A DNA stretch of 64,000 nt, taken from the NCBI GenBank assembly GCA_016719465.1, contig JADJYY010000011.1, forward strand, positions 1 to 64,000, given 5' to 3'. Position numbers and translations under genes: made by a program. Under the pieces are notes generated by a model that worked only from the letters and a program-made list of their open reading frames with translations, was not told the DNA's origin and did no database searches. Positions within the stretch are counted from its first letter, which is position 1; the number at the start of each line of letters is the position of its first letter. The DNA is from Hydrogenophilales bacterium (GTDB lineage: Bacteria > Pseudomonadota > Gammaproteobacteria > Burkholderiales > Thiobacillaceae). Of the stretch, positions 28,366-37,583 are shown piece after piece.

Positions 28366-30093
28366 ATGAGCGACAGATCGAGTACCCGGCCCGCTGCCGG
28401 CCATGTAACCAATGCCCTCGGCGCCAACGCCGCCCCCGGCCTGTTCGCCGGCCTGAAAATCGCCCACCGCCTGTGGCTCATGGTGGGGCTTTCCGCCCTG
28501 CTGTTCGCCATCGCGGTGGTGGTGGGCTGGCAAGGACTGAGCGGCGCCCGCGCCGCCCTGAAAACCGTCTATGAGGACCGGGCGGTGCCGCTGCTGGACC
28601 TCAGCCGCATGGATGCCGGCATCCGCGACAATTCGGCCCAGATCCTCCTGGCGTTCCAGCATGCGCCGGGAAGCCCGACCGCCGCCTTGCACGACCACGA
28701 CATCAATACGCACCTGGATGCCATCGGCGGCCGCAAGGCCGAGCTGGATGGGTTGTGGAGCAAATACCTGGCCACCTACCTGACCGAGGAGGAAAAGATC
28801 CTGGCGGCGGATTTCGCGGACAAGCGCAAGGCCTGGGTGGCCAAGCTGCTGGCCGCGTCCCAGGCCATGAAGGGCGGGGATTTCAGCCCCGGCGTGTTTT
28901 CCTCGTTCATCGCCGCCGTGCGCGCGGAAGGCCAGGCCTCCCATGACGCCTTGGCCAGGCTCATGGCCTACCAGGCCCAGGTGGCGAAGGAGGAATTCGA
29001 AAAGGCGGAGGCCACCTACCGGCGCGCCCAGATCATCTTTTCCGCGCTGTTCCTCGGCGGCATGATTTTCGTCCTGTCCCTGGCTCATTTCACCGTGCGC
29101 CATATCTCGGGCTCCCTGCGCGCCGCCGGGCAGGCCGCGGAGGCCATCGCGGCCGGCGATCTCGCCAGGCCCATGCCCCGGGTCGGTCATGACGAGATCG
29201 GCGAACTGGTTGCCAAGCTGGCCGTGATGCGCGACGCCCTGCGCGACCTGATCGCCGCCATCGCCGGCAACGTCAAGGGTCTCGCCCAGTCCGCCGGCGA
29301 GCTTTCCACCTCGGCCACGACCAGCGCCGCCACCACCGAGGCCCAGGCCGAGGCGGCCTCCAGCATGGCGGCCTCGGTGGAGCAGCTCTCCGTGTCCATC
29401 GACCAGGTGGAGGAACACGCCCGGGAGGCGCGCACCGTCACCCAGGATTCCAGCGCCCGATCCGGCGAGGGCGGCCGCATCATTCACGAGGCGGCGGGCG
29501 AGATCAAACGCATCGCCGAGGCGGTGAACGGCACGGCGGGAACCATCAAGGAACTGGAGGGCTTCTCCGAACAGATATCCAGCGTCGTCCAGGTCATCAA
29601 GGACATCGCCGACCAGACCAATCTGCTGGCCCTGAACGCCGCCATCGAGGCGGCCCGGGCCGGCGAACAGGGGCGGGGATTCGCGGTGGTGGCTGACGAG
29701 GTGCGCAAGCTGGCGGAGCGCACCGGCAAATCCACCCAGGAAATCGGCGCCATGATCGACAAGATCCAGCAGGGCACCCGCCGCGCCGTGCAGGAGATGG
29801 AAGCCGGCGTGGAGCGCGTCAACGAGGGCGTGAATCTCGCCCACCAGGCCGGAGATTCGGTGACCGGCATCCGCGACAGCGCCGAGCGCGTCACCCACGC
29901 CGTGGACGACATCAGCCTGGCCCTCAGGGAACAGACCGTGGCGGCCCGGGACATCGCCCAGAAGGTGGAACGCATCGCCCAGGGCGCCGAGGAAAACAGC
30001 GCGGCGGTGGCCCGGACGGCGGCTTCCGCCAATCATCTGGAACAACTGGCGGGCGAACTCGACGTGCTGGCAAGCCGTTTCCGTACCGCCTGA
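28366..30093 (+). CDS. Methyl-accepting chemotaxis protein
   Basis: Transmembrane chemoreceptor. TM1 is about residues 32-54 ([20 protein letters not shown]). The periplasmic four-helix bundle covers about 55-222 (4HB_MCP type, [20 protein letters not shown]). TM2 is about 225-247. HAMP follows ([21 protein letters not shown]). The cytoplasmic signalling domain contains the hairpin tip [19 protein letters not shown] and [18 protein letters not shown]. Its 575 residues are typical. No C-terminal CheR/CheB pentapeptide is visible (it ends ASRFRTA). No che or fla genes are near, so it is an orphan receptor with unknown ligand. AAGGAAGG lies before the ATG. Confidence 0.96.
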   Translation: MSDRSSTRPAAGHVTNALGANAAPGLFAGLKIAHRLWLMVGLSALLFAIAVVVGWQGLSGARAALKTVYEDRAVPLLDLSRMDAGIRDNSAQILLAFQHAPGSPTAALHDHDINTHLDAIGGRKAELDGLWSKYLATYLTEEEKILAADFADKRKAWVAKLLAASQAMKGGDFSPGVFSSFIAAVRAEGQASHDALARLMAYQAQVAKEEFEKAEATYRRAQIIFSALFLGGMIFVLSLAHFTVRHISGSLRAAGQAAEAIAAGDLARPMPRVGHDEIGELVAKLAVMRDALRDLIAAIAGNVKGLAQSAGELSTSATTSAATTEAQAEAASSMAASVEQLSVSIDQVEEHAREARTVTQDSSARSGEGGRIIHEAAGEIKRIAEAVNGTAGTIKELEGFSEQISSVVQVIKDIADQTNLLALNAAIEAARAGEQGRGFAVVADEVRKLAERTGKSTQEIGAMIDKIQQGTRRAVQEMEAGVERVNEGVNLAHQAGDSVTGIRDSAERVTHAVDDISLALREQTVAARDIAQKVERIAQGAEENSAAVARTAASANHLEQLAGELDVLASRFRTA

Positions 30094-30134
30094 GCAGGCC
30101 TGCGGCGGGGGGTGAGACAGGGGTTAAATACGCA

Positions 30135-30163
30135 TTGCCCGGACGGGCACGGATACCTATGAT
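30135..30163 (+). promoter_or_regulatory. Sigma-70-type promoter before the SYLF gene
   Basis: TTGCCC (30135-30140) and TATGAT (30158-30163) are separated by 17 bases. They lie about 80 bases upstream of ATG 30244. Confidence 0.65.
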
Positions 30164-30243
30164 GGGGGCGCGCGGCGCCGCATGGCTTCATTACACCGTG
30201 CTGGCGCCGGCACTTCACCCACCAACTTCAAGGGAATCCCATC

Positions 30244-30816
30244 ATGACCCGCTTTGCCGCTACCGGATTTCGCGCGTTTCTCGGCGCGCTCGCGTTGTCG
30301 TTCTTCCTTCTGCCCGTGGGTGCCGCCCATGCCAAGGATGACGCGGCGAAAATCGACGCCGGCGTTGATGCCGCCCTGCAGAAATTCAAGCAGGGCGTGA
30401 AGGGCGCCGACGAATACCTGGCTTCCGCCAAGGGGGTGCTCGTCATGCCCGACGTCAAGAAAATCGGGCTGGTCGTGGGCGCGCAATGGGGCAAGGGCGC
30501 CCTCAGGATCGACGGCAAGAGCGTGGACTACTACAAGATGGAGGCCGGTTCGGCGGGCTTCCAGGCGGGCTACCAGAAGGCCAACTTTGTGTTCCTGTTC
30601 CTGACCCAGGAATCGCTCGACAACTTCCGTGCCAGCAGCGGCTGGGGCGCGGGCGTGGAAGCGGGCATCACGGTGGTGGACGCCTCCACCCCGACCATGT
30701 CGGCGAGCACGCAAAAATCGAAATCCTCGATCGTCGCCTTTGCCTTCGGCAAGGAAGGCCTGATGGGTGGCTGGTCGGCCAAGGGCACGAAAGTCACCAA
30801 GCTGAAATTCGATTGA
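30244..30816 (+). CDS. Secreted SYLF/YSC84-type lipid-binding protein
   Basis: SYLF domains bind phosphoinositides in eukaryotes; bacterial ones are periplasmic or outer-membrane-associated with unclear roles. A signal peptide runs about residues 1-30 (ending VGAAHAKDD). The SYLF pattern includes SAKGVLVMPDVKKIGLVVGA, FLFLTQESLDNF, WGAGVEAGITVVDAS and VAFAFGKEGLMGGWSAKG. The 190 residues are normal. Two further SYLF genes occur in the window (50245 and 60152). The ribosome-binding site is AAGGGAA before ATG 30244. Confidence 0.9.
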   Translation: MTRFAATGFRAFLGALALSFFLLPVGAAHAKDDAAKIDAGVDAALQKFKQGVKGADEYLASAKGVLVMPDVKKIGLVVGAQWGKGALRIDGKSVDYYKMEAGSAGFQAGYQKANFVFLFLTQESLDNFRASSGWGAGVEAGITVVDASTPTMSASTQKSKSSIVAFAFGKEGLMGGWSAKGTKVTKLKFD

Positions 30817-30961
30817 TGCCTGTCGCTCGCGGTCCGGCGACGCCGCCGGGCCGCGGGCTTCGGCGTCCCCGAACGGGCGATGCGACGCGAAGGCGTATCG
30901 CATGGTCGGCGGGGTTCGGCGCTGGCGAGCTTTGCCTCCCACATACAAAATCGATGTGTTC

Positions 30962-31987
30962 ATGATTCGAATAAGCGCCCTGTTCCTGTTGGTGCTGCTG
31001 GGCTTGCTACCCGGTTTGCCGGCGTGGGCGGGTGAAACCCTGGACGCGGTCCGCGCCCGGGGGGTATTGCGCTGCGGCGTCAGCGAAGGCATTCCCGGCT
31101 TCTCCTTCCAGGATGCCGGCGGGCGCTGGCGAGGAATGGACGTGGATTTCTGCCGCGCCCTGGCGGCGGCGATCCTGGGCAGTCCCGAGAAAGTCCGCTT
31201 CGTTCCCCTCAGGGCATCGGCCCGCTTTCCCGCCCTGCGCGCCGGCCAGATCGACCTGCTGGCGCGCAACACCACCTGGACCCTGATGCGCGAGGCGGCC
31301 CTGGGCGTGCAGTTCCCGGCCATCCTGTTCCACGACGGGCAGGGCTTCATGGTGCCGGCCTCCGCGCCGGTGAAATCCCCCGCCGATCTTGCCGGCAAGA
31401 CGGTGTGCGTGGAGAAGGGCACCACCCACGAGAAGAAGCTGACACAGTACTTCGCCGCCCGGGGCCTGGCGGCCAAGCCCCTGGTGGTTGATTCGGCGAC
31501 GGGGGTCGCCGCGGCCTATTTCGCCGGACGCTGCGCCGCCTACAGTTCCGACGCGTCCCAACTCGCGGCCATGCGCCTCAAGGCCCCCGGCGGGGCAAAG
31601 GCCCACGTCATCCTGCCCGAGCGCATCTCCAAGGAGCCCCTCGGACCCGTGGTGCCGGACGGCGACAGCCAGTGGGTGACGCTGGTGCGCTGGATCCTGT
31701 TCGGCCTCATTCGCGCCGAGGAGGCGAACATCACCCAGGCGAAGGCCCACGAGGGGATCTGGTCCGGGCGCGACCAGACCGGGCAGATTCTCGTGGATCG
31801 GCGCGACATCGTCGGCCGGGCCCTGGGCCTGCATGGCGACTGGGCGGCGCGCACCGTCAAGGCGGTGGGCAACTACGGCGAAATGTACGAACGCAACTTC
31901 GGCAAGGCCAGCGGCCTCGATATCGAGCGCGGCCCCAATCGTCTCTGGTTGCAAGGCGGGCTCATGTACGCGCCGCCCATCGAATGA
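30962..31987 (+). CDS. Orphan polar-amino-acid-type periplasmic solute-binding protein
   Basis: Signal peptide (MIRISALFLLVLLGLLPGLPAWA) followed by a family 3 solute-binding domain, of the AapJ subgroup: TLDAVRARGVLRCGVSEGIP, then GRWRGMDVDFCRALAAAILG, then ARNTTWTLMREAALGVQFPA and NYGEMYERNFGK. The 341 residues fit AapJ. Classical partners (ABC permease and ATPase) are absent. Instead the stop is 10 bases before an ion-transporter-superfamily permease gene. The ATG at 30962 is chosen because the signal peptide starts there; the frame extends to 30902. Confidence 0.9.
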   Translation: MIRISALFLLVLLGLLPGLPAWAGETLDAVRARGVLRCGVSEGIPGFSFQDAGGRWRGMDVDFCRALAAAILGSPEKVRFVPLRASARFPALRAGQIDLLARNTTWTLMREAALGVQFPAILFHDGQGFMVPASAPVKSPADLAGKTVCVEKGTTHEKKLTQYFAARGLAAKPLVVDSATGVAAAYFAGRCAAYSSDASQLAAMRLKAPGGAKAHVILPERISKEPLGPVVPDGDSQWVTLVRWILFGLIRAEEANITQAKAHEGIWSGRDQTGQILVDRRDIVGRALGLHGDWAARTVKAVGNYGEMYERNFGKASGLDIERGPNRLWLQGGLMYAPPIE

Positions 31988-31997
31988 CGGGGAGCCC

Positions 31998-33338
31998 ATG
32001 AGCGATCTGCAGGTCATTCTCACCCTGGTCATCTTCGGCGGCGTCATCCTGGTCATCGCCCTGGACCTCATCGACATGATGCTCGCCGCCTTGCTGGGCG
32101 TGAGCCTGTTCCTGGTCTTCGGCATCCTGGATCATGCGGACATGGTCGAGGTGTTCAACACCGCGGGCAGTCCGCTGGCGCTGTTGTTCGGCGGCATGGT
32201 GGTGGCCCGCGTGCTGGCCGGCACGGGCATGTTCGAACGGCTGGGGGACATCTACCTGCGGGCCACCGGCGGCAGCGGCAAGCGCTACCTGTTGCTGCTG
32301 GTCGCGATCCTCGCCCTGGTGTGCGCCTTCCTGCCCAACGCCACCACGGTGATTCTGCTGGCGCCCCTGATCATCCGCGTCGCCCAGGCCTTGAAGGTGG
32401 ATTTCGTCGGGCCCATGGTGCTCGCCGCCATCGTCAGCAATTCCGCCGGCCTGCTCACCCTGGTGGGGGATCCCGCCACCTTCCTGGTAGGCAGTTCCAT
32501 CGGCATGAGCTTCGGTCAGTACCTGCAGAAGGTCAGCCTGGCGGGTTTGCTGGCGGTGCTCGCCATCGTGCCCGCCCTGCGCTTTCTGATGCCCGAGATC
32601 TGGAACACGCGCGTCGCGCTGCCGCCGCCGGGAACACCCATCCGCATCGAACGACCGGGGTTTGTCATATTAGCCCTCGCCGTGCTGGCGCTGATGGTGA
32701 CCTTGTTCATCATCGGCGGGAGTCTGCCCACGCCGATCGGGCCGACGGCGGTGGCGATCATCGCCGCCACCCTCGCCCTGGTGGTCATCTACTCGGCGCG
32801 CGCGGAGCCCCTGGAGGCCGTGCTGCGCGACGTGGACTGGAAGACGCTGGTGTTCCTGGCGGCGGTCTTCTGCCTGGTCGAGGGCTTCATCAAGATCGGT
32901 CTGTTGCAGGGGCTGGCGCTCCAGTTGCACGGCTGGTTCGGCACGGAACTCACCTTGCTGGCCCTGCTGCTGCTGGCCGGCGTCGGCATGCTGTCCAGCG
33001 TGGTCGCCAACATTCCGGTGGTGGCCGCCGCCCTGGTCATGACCAAGGGCTACCTGGTCGCGGCCGAGGTGGTGCCGGAGACCGCCCTGGCCATGGGCTT
33101 CACGGATTGGCCGGAGGCCACCCTGCCCGTCTTCATCGCCATGATGTTCGGCGCCACCCTGGGGGGCAACGCCACCCTGATCGGCGCCTCCGCCAATGTG
33201 GTGAGCGCGGGCATCTGCGCCAGCCATGGCCAGCGCGTCAGCTTCGGTCGATTCATGCGCTATGGCTTGCCCATCACGCTGGCGCAACTGGTCATGGCGG
33301 CGCTCTATGTCCTGGCGATGACCTGGCTCGCCACGTAA
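31998..33338 (+). CDS. ArsB/NhaD/CitMHS-type (ion transporter superfamily) permease
   Basis: Secondary transporter of anions or cations, substrate unknown. The 446 residues hold about 11-12 hydrophobic helices. Superfamily signatures are the two inverted repeats: SNSAGLLTLVGDPATFLVG in the first half and ATLGGNATLIGASANVVSAG in the second. The first corresponds to the GDPPN loop of ArsB and NhaD but with ATF instead of PNI. A helix-loop NIPVVAAALVMTKG precedes the second. It starts 10 bases after a solute-binding-protein gene with GGGGAG as ribosome-binding site, so the pair is probably one transcript. Confidence 0.92.
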   Translation: MSDLQVILTLVIFGGVILVIALDLIDMMLAALLGVSLFLVFGILDHADMVEVFNTAGSPLALLFGGMVVARVLAGTGMFERLGDIYLRATGGSGKRYLLLLVAILALVCAFLPNATTVILLAPLIIRVAQALKVDFVGPMVLAAIVSNSAGLLTLVGDPATFLVGSSIGMSFGQYLQKVSLAGLLAVLAIVPALRFLMPEIWNTRVALPPPGTPIRIERPGFVILALAVLALMVTLFIIGGSLPTPIGPTAVAIIAATLALVVIYSARAEPLEAVLRDVDWKTLVFLAAVFCLVEGFIKIGLLQGLALQLHGWFGTELTLLALLLLAGVGMLSSVVANIPVVAAALVMTKGYLVAAEVVPETALAMGFTDWPEATLPVFIAMMFGATLGGNATLIGASANVVSAGICASHGQRVSFGRFMRYGLPITLAQLVMAALYVLAMTWLAT

Positions 33339-33365
33339 AGAGTCCCCTAACCGAGGGAGATATAC

Positions 33366-34694
33366 ATGCTTGACATGCCTGTAGAGTTTTCCGGTGCCGC
33401 GACTCGCAGGGCCCGGTGCCCGTGGCGTTTCTGGCGGGCGCTGCTCTCGCTGGCCGTGCTGGCGCTGATCTTGCCGGGGCCGGCCCTGACGCGGGCCAGC
33501 GCGCAGGAACCCTCCCCCGCGGGTGGCGAGGCGCGGGCACCCATCCCGCAGGAGAAACTGGATGCGCTGCTGGCGCCGATCGCGCTCTATCCCGACGACC
33601 TGATCGCCCAGACCTTGATGGCCGCGACCTATCCCCTGGACGTGGTCGAGGCGGCGCGTTTCGTCAAGGCGAACAAGGATCTCAAGGGCGCCGTCCTCGA
33701 CCAGGCTGTCCTGGAAAAGAAGTGGGATCCCTCGGTGCAGTCGCTGACGGCTTTCCCGCAAGTGATCGAGATGATGGACAGCAAGCTGGAGTGGACCCAG
33801 GAACTGGGCGACGCTTTTCTCGCCGATCAGAAACGGGTCATGCGGACCATCCAGACCCTGCGCCAGAAGGCGGAGGCCGCCGGCAACCTGAAGAGCAACG
33901 CGCAGCAGAAGGTGGTCAAGGAAGGGACCATCGTCATCATCGAACCCGCCCAGCCGGAGGTCGTCTATGTGCCGACCTATGACTCGACGGTCGTCTATGG
34001 TGTCTGGTGGGCGCCGGCCTATCCGCCCTACTACTGGCCGCCACCGGCTTACTACTACCCGCCCGGCGGCGCGCTTGCCGCCGGTTTGATCGGTTTCGGC
34101 ATCGGCTGGGCGATCGCCGACAACCATTGGGGCTGGGGTGATTGCGACTGGCACGGTGGCGATATCAATATCGACATCGACCGGAACAATGCCTTCATCA
34201 ACCACAACAAGGATTTCAAGAACAAGGTGGACAAGGGCAACTGGAACCACAACCCGGCCCAGCGCAAGGGGGTCGCCTACAGCGATGCCCGGACGCGCGA
34301 CCAGTTCCGCAAGTCCGATCCCGGCGCGGTGGCGTCACGCCGTGACGCGCGCGGCTTCGAGTCCGGACCCGGTGCCGATACCCGTGACCCGCAACGGCCG
34401 GGTGGTGCCGGCGACCGTTCCCCGCCCGGCGGCAGTGCCGGCACGCGGGAGGCCCAGAGGGGGGAGGGTTTCGCTGGCGGCGCCGATACGCGGGACTATC
34501 AAGGGGGGCGGGATGGCGGCTTCAGCCAGGGTTCCGACGCGCGCCCGTCCTTCGATGCCAGCCAGTCGCGCCAGCAGACGCAGGATTTCAGCAATCGTGG
34601 CGCGGCGAGCCGCTCATCCATGGGTAGTGGCGGTGGTTTTAGCCGGGGGGGTGGTGGTGGCTTCAGCCGGGGTGGCGGCGGCAGGCGTCGCTAA
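33366..34694 (+). CDS. DUF3300 domain secreted protein
   Basis: Function unknown. The N-terminus has a long signal-peptide-like segment (hydrophobic about 24-45). The DUF3300 domain includes LDALLAPIALYPDDLIAQTL, MAATYPLDVVEAARF and FPQVIEMM and extends to VVYVPTYDSTVVYG. Next is an aromatic Pro/Tyr/Trp stretch (WAPAYPPYYWPPPAYYYPPG), a short hydrophobic segment and a disordered Gly/Arg/Ser-rich tail ending GGGFSRGGGGRRR. Ribosome-binding site GGGAG lies 9-12 bases before the ATG. The DUF2950 gene follows after 10 bases; these two families are regularly adjacent. Confidence 0.92.
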   Translation: MLDMPVEFSGAATRRARCPWRFWRALLSLAVLALILPGPALTRASAQEPSPAGGEARAPIPQEKLDALLAPIALYPDDLIAQTLMAATYPLDVVEAARFVKANKDLKGAVLDQAVLEKKWDPSVQSLTAFPQVIEMMDSKLEWTQELGDAFLADQKRVMRTIQTLRQKAEAAGNLKSNAQQKVVKEGTIVIIEPAQPEVVYVPTYDSTVVYGVWWAPAYPPYYWPPPAYYYPPGGALAAGLIGFGIGWAIADNHWGWGDCDWHGGDINIDIDRNNAFINHNKDFKNKVDKGNWNHNPAQRKGVAYSDARTRDQFRKSDPGAVASRRDARGFESGPGADTRDPQRPGGAGDRSPPGGSAGTREAQRGEGFAGGADTRDYQGGRDGGFSQGSDARPSFDASQSRQQTQDFSNRGAASRSSMGSGGGFSRGGGGGFSRGGGGRRR

Positions 34695-34704
34695 GGAGGC
34701 AAGG

Positions 34705-35682
34705 ATGAAACCGAACGGCAACGAACGAAATTTCCCCGCGATCGCGTTGGCGGTCGCCCTGTCGCTTGGCGTCTCGCCCACGCTGGCCGCGGAGGCGGCG
34801 ACAAAGCCAGGCACGGTGTCTGTCACCAAGGCGGCACGTCAGGCCCAGGTGTCCTATGGGACGGTGGAAGCGGCGGCCAAGGCGCTCCATGACGCCATCA
34901 AGGCCCATGACCTCAAGTCCATCTACCGGGTGCTGGGCCCGGGCAGCGAGAAGCTGATCTATACCGGCGACGAAGTGGCGGACCGGCGGATGCGGGACCA
35001 TTTCCTCGCCGCCTACGAGAAGACCCACAGGATCGAACCGCGGGGCGACGCGAAGGCAACGCTGCTGGCCGGCGACCAGGATTCGCCTTTCCCCTTCCCC
35101 CTGGCGAAGGGCGCCAAGGGCTGGTATTTCGACGCCAAGGCGGGGGCGGAGGAGCTTGTCAACCGCCGCATCGGCGAGAACGAACTGTTCGCCATCAAGT
35201 TCTGCCTGGCCTACGGCGACGCCCAGCGCGAGTACGCCGAGCGTGACCGGGACGGTGACGGACTGCTTGAGTATGCCGGGAAGTCCCGCAGCGGCGAGGG
35301 CAAGCAGGACGGGTTGTACTGGCCCAGCGCCAAGGGCGATCCGGCCTCGCCCCTCGGTCCCCTTGTCATGCGGGCCAAACGCGAGGGCTACACGGCCAAG
35401 GATGGCGGCCCGATGTCCTACCACGGTTACTACTACCGTATCCTGACCGGCCAGGGCAAGGCCGCGCCGGGCGGCGCCTACGACTACATCGTCAAGGGCA
35501 ACATGATCGGCGGCTACGCCCTGGTCGCCTATCCGGCGGTCTGGGGCGCCTCGGGTGTGATGTCATTCATCTGCAGCCATGACGGTGTGGTATACGAAAA
35601 GAATCTGGGCAAGAACGGCGCCGACCTGGCGGCCAGGATGACGAGGTTCGATCCGGACGCGAGCTGGCGGACAGTGGATTAA
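34705..35682 (+). CDS. DUF2950 domain secreted protein
   Basis: Function unknown, commonly encoded next to DUF3300. The 325 residues begin with a signal peptide (about 1-29, ending SPTLAAEAA). DUF2950 hallmarks are WYFDAKAGAEELVNRRIGENE, YGDAQREYAERDRDGDGLLEYA, DGLYWP and YHGYYYRILTGQG, then MSFICSHDGVVYEKNLG. ATG 34705 is preceded by AAGGAGGCAAGG, a near-perfect ribosome-binding site, which decides the start. It probably forms an operon with DUF3300 and maybe with the small secreted proteins downstream. Confidence 0.93.
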   Translation: MKPNGNERNFPAIALAVALSLGVSPTLAAEAATKPGTVSVTKAARQAQVSYGTVEAAAKALHDAIKAHDLKSIYRVLGPGSEKLIYTGDEVADRRMRDHFLAAYEKTHRIEPRGDAKATLLAGDQDSPFPFPLAKGAKGWYFDAKAGAEELVNRRIGENELFAIKFCLAYGDAQREYAERDRDGDGLLEYAGKSRSGEGKQDGLYWPSAKGDPASPLGPLVMRAKREGYTAKDGGPMSYHGYYYRILTGQGKAAPGGAYDYIVKGNMIGGYALVAYPAVWGASGVMSFICSHDGVVYEKNLGKNGADLAARMTRFDPDASWRTVD

Positions 35683-35741
35683 GCGCCGATTTCATCAGGG
35701 ATCATCCCCTCGACAATCTTCATTTTCATAGGAGTTCGATC

Positions 35742-36209
35742 ATGCGTTATTCCTTGCGGTTATCCCTGGGTGTCGCGGCCCTGTTCATGGCCTTTGGCGC
35801 CGCGGCGCAGAAGCCCATCGTCTATCCCGCCAAAGGGCAAAGCATGCAGGTTCAGAACAAGGACGACGGCGAGTGCTATGTGTGGGCCAAGCAGAACACC
35901 GGCATCGATCCCCTGTCGCCGCCTCCGGCAGCCCCCGCCCAGACATCGAGCACCGGTGGCGGCGAGCGCGCCCAGGGCGCCCTGCGCGGCGCGGTGGGCG
36001 GCGCCATCATCGGCGAGATCGCCAGCGATGACGCGGGCAAGGGGGCGGGCATCGGCGCCGTCCTGGGAACCATGCGCGGCGGCCGCGACGCCCGCCAGAA
36101 GCAGCAGACCCGGGAACAGCAGGCCCAGGGCCAGCAACAGGACCAGGTCAACACCTTCTACCGGGCCTATGGCGCCTGCATGGAAGGCCGTGGCTACACC
36201 ATCAAGTGA
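35742..36209 (+). CDS. Glycine-zipper secreted protein
   Basis: A signal peptide (MRYSLRLSLGVAALFMAFGAAA) leads to a short domain and a glycine-zipper segment (about 80-110, GALRGAVGGAIIGEIASDDA) seen in outer-membrane-associated proteins of the YMGG/OmpA-like glycine-zipper families. A Gln-rich stretch (QQTREQQAQGQQQDQ) precedes the C-terminal YRAYGACMEGRGYTI. Two cysteines (in GECYVWAKQ and GACMEGRG) may form a disulfide. ATAGGAG lies before the ATG. It sits 59 bases after DUF2950. Confidence 0.85.
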   Translation: MRYSLRLSLGVAALFMAFGAAAQKPIVYPAKGQSMQVQNKDDGECYVWAKQNTGIDPLSPPPAAPAQTSSTGGGERAQGALRGAVGGAIIGEIASDDAGKGAGIGAVLGTMRGGRDARQKQQTREQQAQGQQQDQVNTFYRAYGACMEGRGYTIK

Positions 36210-36220
36210 GGGAGACGAAC

Positions 36221-36616
36221 ATGCGTAGCATCCTGAATGTGCCCGTGGCGGCATTGGCCCTGGCCTTGAGCCCGTGCACCATGGCCGGCGATTTCGATGG
36301 CTCGAAACAATTGATTTGCGCGCCGGTGGAGGCGGCGGCCTGCGCTTCCGGCGAGGGTTGCGCCACGGGTATCCCCGACGATTTCGGCGCGCCAGCGTTC
36401 ATGCGCATCGACTTCCTCCAGAAGCTGGTTGTCGGACCGAAACGCGCCTCGCCCATCCGCGCCATGGATAAAACAGAGCATCAACTGCTGCTCCAGGGCG
36501 TCGAACTTGGCCATGGCTGGAGCATGGCCATCGATGCCGCCACTGGCAAGATGGCCGTGACCATGGTCGACCGTCATGGCGCATTCGTGGTGTTCGGTGC
36601 CTGCACGCCCCAGTAG
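36221..36616 (+). CDS. Small secreted protein of unknown function
   Basis: I do not recognise the family. A signal peptide (MRSILNVPVAALALALSPCTMA) precedes a 110-residue domain with four cysteines after cleavage (in LICAPVEAAACASGEGCAT and near the end in GACTPQ). The motif MAIDAATGKMAVTMVD is a beta-hairpin-like segment. A GGGAGACGAAC ribosome-binding site decides ATG 36221 over the upstream ATG 36206. It follows the glycine-zipper gene after 11 bases, so they are probably co-expressed. Confidence 0.8.
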   Translation: MRSILNVPVAALALALSPCTMAGDFDGSKQLICAPVEAAACASGEGCATGIPDDFGAPAFMRIDFLQKLVVGPKRASPIRAMDKTEHQLLLQGVELGHGWSMAIDAATGKMAVTMVDRHGAFVVFGACTPQ

Positions 36617-36820
36617 TGACGGGATGTCCGCCCGGGGATGCGCGTATCCGGAAGGTGCCGCCTGGACGCGGACAGCCTGATGAACCATGCTGAGATCAGG
36701 CATGAACCGCAATGATGTGCGCGTATAAAGCCGGTGAGTCATGGCGACTTCTTCGTCGCCTTGATGCGTCAGAATAGCTCCAATGTGGAATTTTCTTTTC
36801 AACCCCGAAAGGAGTGCAGC
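36617..36820. other. Gap before the first DUF3313 gene
   Basis: About 200 bases without a gene. TATAAA at 36724-36729 could be a -10 box, but no good -35 lies 16-18 bases upstream. AAAGGAG near 36809 is the ribosome-binding site of the next gene. Confidence 0.5.
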
Positions 36821-37501
36821 ATGAAACACGTCAACACCAGCAGGACCGCCCTATCCCTTTGCCTCTGGGCCGCGTTGGCGATGGCGCCCGGTCTTTCAGG
36901 TGCTCAGTCGACGGGATCCGGGTTCATCCAGAATCTGCCGGCGGACATGAAGCCGGATGCGGCGGGGCCGGGCTCCATGCGCTGGCAATCGCCCACCGCG
37001 AGCCTGGGAAACTACGACAAGATCCTGCTCCAGCCCCTCACCATCTACGTGGCGCCGGACTCGGAGGAGAAGGGCTTTGATCCCGAGGCCCTCAAGTCCC
37101 TGTCGGACATGTTCCGCGAACTGTTCACCCGTCAGCTCGAACCGGCCTATCCGGTCGTGGACGAGCCCGGAAAAGGGGTGCTCGTTCTCCGCCCGGCCCT
37201 GACCAATGTCAATCTGAAATCGAAGGGCCGCGGCGTCCTGCAAACGGTGACCCCTATCGGCTGGATCACCTACGCCGCCAGGGACGCCCACTCCAAGCGC
37301 TTCTCCATCGAGAAGGCGTCGCTGGAAGTGGAGGCGGTGGATGGGGTGACCGGCGAGCGGGTCGGGATCCTGATCGACAAGACACCGGAGAAATCCGGCT
37401 TGCGCGAAGAGCAATATCTCGACTGGACGTATCTCGAGAACACCCTGAACTTTTATGCCAAGCGCTTCGTGAGCCGCATGGACGAGGCTCGCAAGAAGTA
37501 G
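36821..37501 (+). CDS. DUF3313 family secreted protein, copy 1
   Basis: Function unknown; DUF3313 proteins are usually outer-membrane-associated lipoproteins or periplasmic proteins. A signal peptide (about 1-27, ending APGLSGAQS) is followed by SGFIQNLPADMKPDAAGPGS, LQPLTIYVAPDSEEKGFDPE, EPGKGVLVLRPALTNVNLKS and DKTPEKSGLREEQYLDWTYL. There is no lipobox cysteine. It shares most of its length with copy 2 (41045-41722): the segments IYVAPDSEEKG and ALKSLSD are identical. AAAGGAG decides ATG 36821. The gene is plus strand; copies 2 and 3 are minus strand. Confidence 0.88.
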   Translation: MKHVNTSRTALSLCLWAALAMAPGLSGAQSTGSGFIQNLPADMKPDAAGPGSMRWQSPTASLGNYDKILLQPLTIYVAPDSEEKGFDPEALKSLSDMFRELFTRQLEPAYPVVDEPGKGVLVLRPALTNVNLKSKGRGVLQTVTPIGWITYAARDAHSKRFSIEKASLEVEAVDGVTGERVGILIDKTPEKSGLREEQYLDWTYLENTLNFYAKRFVSRMDEARKK

Positions 37502-37541
37502 GTCGGTCTGGACTGGCCAGGGCCGGCCACTCCGCTCCAGT

Positions 37542-37572
37542 CTCAACCCGGCACGCTGGTTGCCGGGTTGAG
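37542..37572. terminator. Bidirectional hairpin between convergent genes
   Basis: Perfect 12-bp inverted repeat (CTCAACCCGGCA 37542-37553, TGCCGGGTTGAG 37561-37572) with a 7-base loop. It lies between the DUF3313 stop and the stop of the convergent patatin-barrel gene. The T tract on either side is poor, so efficiency is uncertain. Confidence 0.7.
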
Positions 37573-37583
37573 AATCCGGTTCT

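Noticed and set aside
34138..34704. Open frame overlapping the DUF3300 tail
   Set aside because: It is the upstream extension of the DUF2950 frame, running through the Gly/Arg-rich end of DUF3300. The strong ribosome-binding site at 34691-34704 fixes the true start at 34705.
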